This document shows, piece after piece, positions 61,892 through 64,000 of a DNA stretch of 64,000 nt (the first letter of the stretch is position 1; each line of letters begins with the position of its first letter). This DNA is from Jeotgalicoccus halotolerans (GTDB taxonomy: Bacteria; Bacillota; Bacilli; Staphylococcales; Salinicoccaceae), in contig NZ_QUMW01000010.1 in assembly GCF_003387165.1 (NCBI RefSeq), forward strand, positions 62,001 through 126,000. The letters run 5' to 3'. The position numbers and the translations under genes are program-made. Under the pieces are notes generated by a model. It had not been told where the DNA came from. It made no database searches and saw only the letters and a list, made by a program, of their open reading frames with translations.

Positions 61892-62467
61892 TTAAAAACT
61901 CCCATCTAAAGCATTTTTTAGAATAAATAAACCTGTTTCTCCGGATTTCTCAGGGTGAAACTGTATACCGGTAATATTTTCTTTTTTAACTATAGCCGGT
62001 ATATTTGAGTTATAGTCGGTCTCAGCAATAGTATACTCGGATGCGGAGACCTTATAACTGTGTATAAAATAAACATCTTTTCCATTTAAAGATTGATAAT
62101 TGCTAGTCAGTGTGTTCCACCCCAGATGAGGAATTGTCAAATCAGTATCTATCCGCGCAATGCTGCCTTTCAATATTCCGAGGCCATGAGCATTGCCTTC
62201 TTCACTATGCTCAAATAAAAGCTGCATTCCGAGACAGATGCCGATTAACTGCTTATATTTACTCAGTTCGACAATAATGTCTTTCAGTCCAGAGGTATTT
62301 ATAATATTCATAGCGTAGCCAAAATGTCCCACCCCCGGGAGAATAATTGCTTCGCATGAGGAAAGTACATTTTTATCTTTTGTTATCACTGACTCATAAC
62401 CCAGTTTTTTTAAAGCATTTACAAGATTCCCCGTATTTCCAAGAGAATAATCAATAATACCTATCAT
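61892..62467 (-). CDS. hisH: Imidazole glycerol phosphate synthase, HisH subunit
   Basis: A 191-residue glutaminase that feeds ammonia to HisF. The catalytic triad is visible: Cys in GICLGMQLLFEHSEEG, and His-x-Glu in GIQFHPEKSG. IIDYSLGNTGNLVNALKKLG is the family N-terminus. It overlaps hisB by 4 nt (ATGA). Confidence 0.97.
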   Translation of the reverse strand: MIGIIDYSLGNTGNLVNALKKLGYESVITKDKNVLSSCEAIILPGVGHFGYAMNIINTSGLKDIIVELSKYKQLIGICLGMQLLFEHSEEGNAHGLGILKGSIARIDTDLTIPHLGWNTLTSNYQSLNGKDVYFIHSYKVSASEYTIAETDYNSNIPAIVKKENITGIQFHPEKSGETGLFILKNALDGSF

Positions 62468-63048
62468 TCAATCACACCTTTTGAAGAGGGGACACCGCTA
62501 TCTGAAGGCTGCAGTGCAATTTTCAGGCTGCGTGCAAAGCCTTTGAATATCGCTTCGATTTCATGGTGAGAGTTACCGCCTTTTAAAAGATCGATATGAA
62601 GCGTCATTCTTGAATTCATAGCGACAGCGTTAAAGAACTCTTCTGTGAGTTCCGTATCGAAATCACCGACCTTCTCTCTCGATATTACAGCATTATAGCT
62701 GAGGTGAGGTCTGCCGGATAAATCCAGCACAACACGCGCCAGTGATTCGTCCATTGGCAGATACATCGACCCGTATCTTTGATAGCTTTCTTTTTCAACG
62801 TACATCTCTTTCAGCAGCTGGCCGAGCACTATACCGATATCTTCAACGGTATGGTGAGCATCGATGTGCAGGTCCCCTTCTGCCTGAATGTTCATATACA
62901 GTTCGGAGTGAAAACTGAGCAGCGTCAGCATGTGATCAAAAAAACCAATGCCTGTATTTATTTTCGACTCTTTGAAGTCTTTTTCATCATGTATTTCAAT
63001 GCTTATTTTCGTTTCTTTAGTTTCTCTGTCTTTACTGTACTTAGTCAT
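62464..63048 (-). CDS. hisB: Imidazoleglycerol-phosphate dehydratase
   Basis: A 194-residue monofunctional dehydratase. The two His-rich metal motifs are DAHHTVEDIGIVLG and NSHHEIEAIFKGFARSL, with GIGFFDHMLTLLSFHS at the start. No HisN phosphatase domain is fused. It overlaps the end of hisC by 8 nt, so the operon is tightly coupled. Confidence 0.97.
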   Translation of the reverse strand: MTKYSKDRETKETKISIEIHDEKDFKESKINTGIGFFDHMLTLLSFHSELYMNIQAEGDLHIDAHHTVEDIGIVLGQLLKEMYVEKESYQRYGSMYLPMDESLARVVLDLSGRPHLSYNAVISREKVGDFDTELTEEFFNAVAMNSRMTLHIDLLKGGNSHHEIEAIFKGFARSLKIALQPSDSGVPSSKGVIE

Positions 63049-64000
63049 GTGATTTACCCCACTCTGTAATCAGTTCTTTCAACTTCGGATACTCATCTTC
63101 ATCGATAATTGAATAGCGCGCGGCATTTCGCAGGTTTTCTTCGTCATACACTCTGCCTCTGTAGCCATTTTTATAAAGATATTCATATAATTCTCTTGCC
63201 TTGTCACCGTAAGTAAATACAAAATTCGTATGTGACGGTTTAATTTTAATATGACGGCGTACTGTTTCAAAAGCATCAACAAGAGACTGCTGCAGCTGTT
63301 TTTGATAGTCGAACCATTCGTCCAGCTGTTTATCATGACTGAGCAGCTCACTGCCGAGGTTTAAAGTTAAACTGTTTAATGGATACGGATGATTAATTCT
63401 CGTAATTGCGTCATAAGTTTTCCCTTTCGCGATGACGATACCGATTCTTAAACCTGCCAGACCGTATACTTTGCTCATCGTTCGTACAATGATAATATGC
63501 TCGTCTTCAGGCACCGGACGATCCAGTGCAAATTCTCCGTATGCCTCATCGATTACTAAGTATCCTCCGACAGATTTCATCGCATCTGCAAGTTCATTAA
63601 TAAAATGACTCGGCAAGAGTACGCCCGTCGGATTATGCGGATTTGAAATAAAGAATACTGACGGCTTTTTATTTTTAATTTCTGAAATCGTTAAATCATA
63701 ATCGTACGAGAAATCTTCACGAGACGGCACTGAATAGTAACGAAATCCAATCTGATTAGTATAAATCTGATACATGAAGAAATCGGGGTTCAAAGACATT
63801 ACACCGTTCTTTCCGAGCGTCATAATAATTTTTTGCAGCCATTCATCCGAGCCGTTCGCCACTTCAATGTTCTCTGCCGAAAATCCGTTTTGTTTTGCGT
63901 ATAATTCTTTAAAACGTCCGAGTTCTTCTTCCGGATACAATTCAATATCGGTGCTATTTACCGCCTCAAGAATCTGTTCCTTTGAGAGAGGCGACTTTGG
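63041..64000 (-). CDS. hisC: Histidinol-phosphate aminotransferase (N-terminus beyond window edge)
   Basis: The frame is open to the right edge (319 codons plus stop), so about 30 N-terminal residues are missing. The visible start SPLSKEQILEAV continues the usual ENPLGPSPL region. Motifs are ANGSDEWLQKIIMTLG, FFISNPHNPTGVLLP, LVIDEAYGEFA and RTMSKVYGLAGLRIG with the PLP lysine. hisC transfers the amino group to imidazole acetol phosphate. hisG and hisD presumably lie upstream, outside the window. Confidence 0.95.
   Translation of the reverse strand, partial: PKSPLSKEQILEAVNSTDIELYPEEELGRFKELYAKQNGFSAENIEVANGSDEWLQKIIMTLGKNGVMSLNPDFFMYQIYTNQIGFRYYSVPSREDFSYDYDLTISEIKNKKPSVFFISNPHNPTGVLLPSHFINELADAMKSVGGYLVIDEAYGEFALDRPVPEDEHIIIVRTMSKVYGLAGLRIGIVIAKGKTYDAITRINHPYPLNSLTLNLGSELLSHDKQLDEWFDYQKQLQQSLVDAFETVRRHIKIKPSHTNFVFTYGDKARELYEYLYKNGYRGRVYDEENLRNAARYSIIDEDEYPKLKELITEWGKSHD

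Noticed and set aside
1-64000. Search for CRISPR arrays, transposases, prophage genes, tRNA or rRNA genes
   Set aside because: None seen by eye: no regularly spaced repeats, no integrase or transposase motifs and no recognisable tRNA T-loop and acceptor pairs between genes.

Overview
The window is a low-GC Firmicute chromosome segment that fits the Staphylococcaceae. Gene content and protein style resemble Staphylococcus, Macrococcus, Jeotgalicoccus and Salinicoccus: Mqo, a MetI-type cystathionine gamma-synthase, an FdhD with a CC pair, SagB, a NorA-like pump, HrtAB-like ABC genes, DUF3169 and the his gene order C-B-H-A-F-IE. The genus is an inference; the many osmolyte, Na+-coupled and organic-acid transporters suggest a halotolerant relative such as Jeotgalicoccus or Salinicoccus. 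I saw no rRNA, tRNA, CRISPR array, transposase or prophage. It looks like ordinary core and soft-core chromosome.

Layout. 1-2.7 kb: glnA (cut by the left edge) and an NSS symporter. 2.8-7.4 kb: a formate-dehydrogenase-like molybdoenzyme with an OFA-family transporter, divergent from fdhD. 7.5-10 kb: a SagB-type glucosaminidase preceded by a 58-codon gene, and a YuiF-type antiporter. 10.2-17.3 kb: amino-acid and purine genes, comprising metA, a DAHP synthase/chorismate mutase operon, tyrA, guaC, a MerR-like coiled-coil protein and metI. 17.3-22.3 kb: mqo, two small-operon genes, ytoQ and putP. 22.4-32.3 kb: a TRAP-TAXI operon, YeiH, DASS and PTS-IIC-like transporters and an aldehyde dehydrogenase. 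32.4-37 kb: an MFS pump, GNAT, MarR, a broken lipoprotein gene, AlkD and DegV. 37-46 kb: abgT with an AbgA-like hydrolase, a BCCT transporter, a D-threonine-aldolase-like enzyme, czcD, norA and ferredoxin-NADP reductase. 46-59.7 kb: two SMR pairs (one under a guanidine-I riboswitch), an RsmJ-like methyltransferase, small DUF genes, an APC permease, a four-gene ABC/lipoprotein operon, a LysE exporter, an HrtAB-like ABC pair and an XRE/DUF3169 unit. 59.8-64 kb: the distal part of the histidine operon, with hisC cut by the right edge.

The most interesting structure is the roughly 290-nt leader of the DAHP synthase/chorismate mutase operon (12487-12807, minus strand). It has a consensus promoter, an 18-codon ORF with a good Shine-Dalgarno that ends Tyr-Phe-Ser-Tyr-Phe, a chain of mutually exclusive stems and a strong intrinsic terminator just before the gene. 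This is the architecture of ribosome-mediated transcription attenuation by aromatic amino acids. The divergent neighbour is tyrA, so the locus holds the entry and the tyrosine branch of aromatic synthesis. Other items worth attention are the guanidine-I riboswitch with an extra 30-bp palindrome on its SMR operon, a doubly broken lipoprotein gene, a terminator abutting the sagB ribosome binding site, a parS-like site and a long nested hairpin after the ferredoxin-NADP reductase gene.

Most genes are separated by clear intrinsic terminators, many bidirectional between convergent genes. Several starts were moved from the longest frame to an internal ATG, GTG or TTG because the Shine-Dalgarno lies inside the longer frame.
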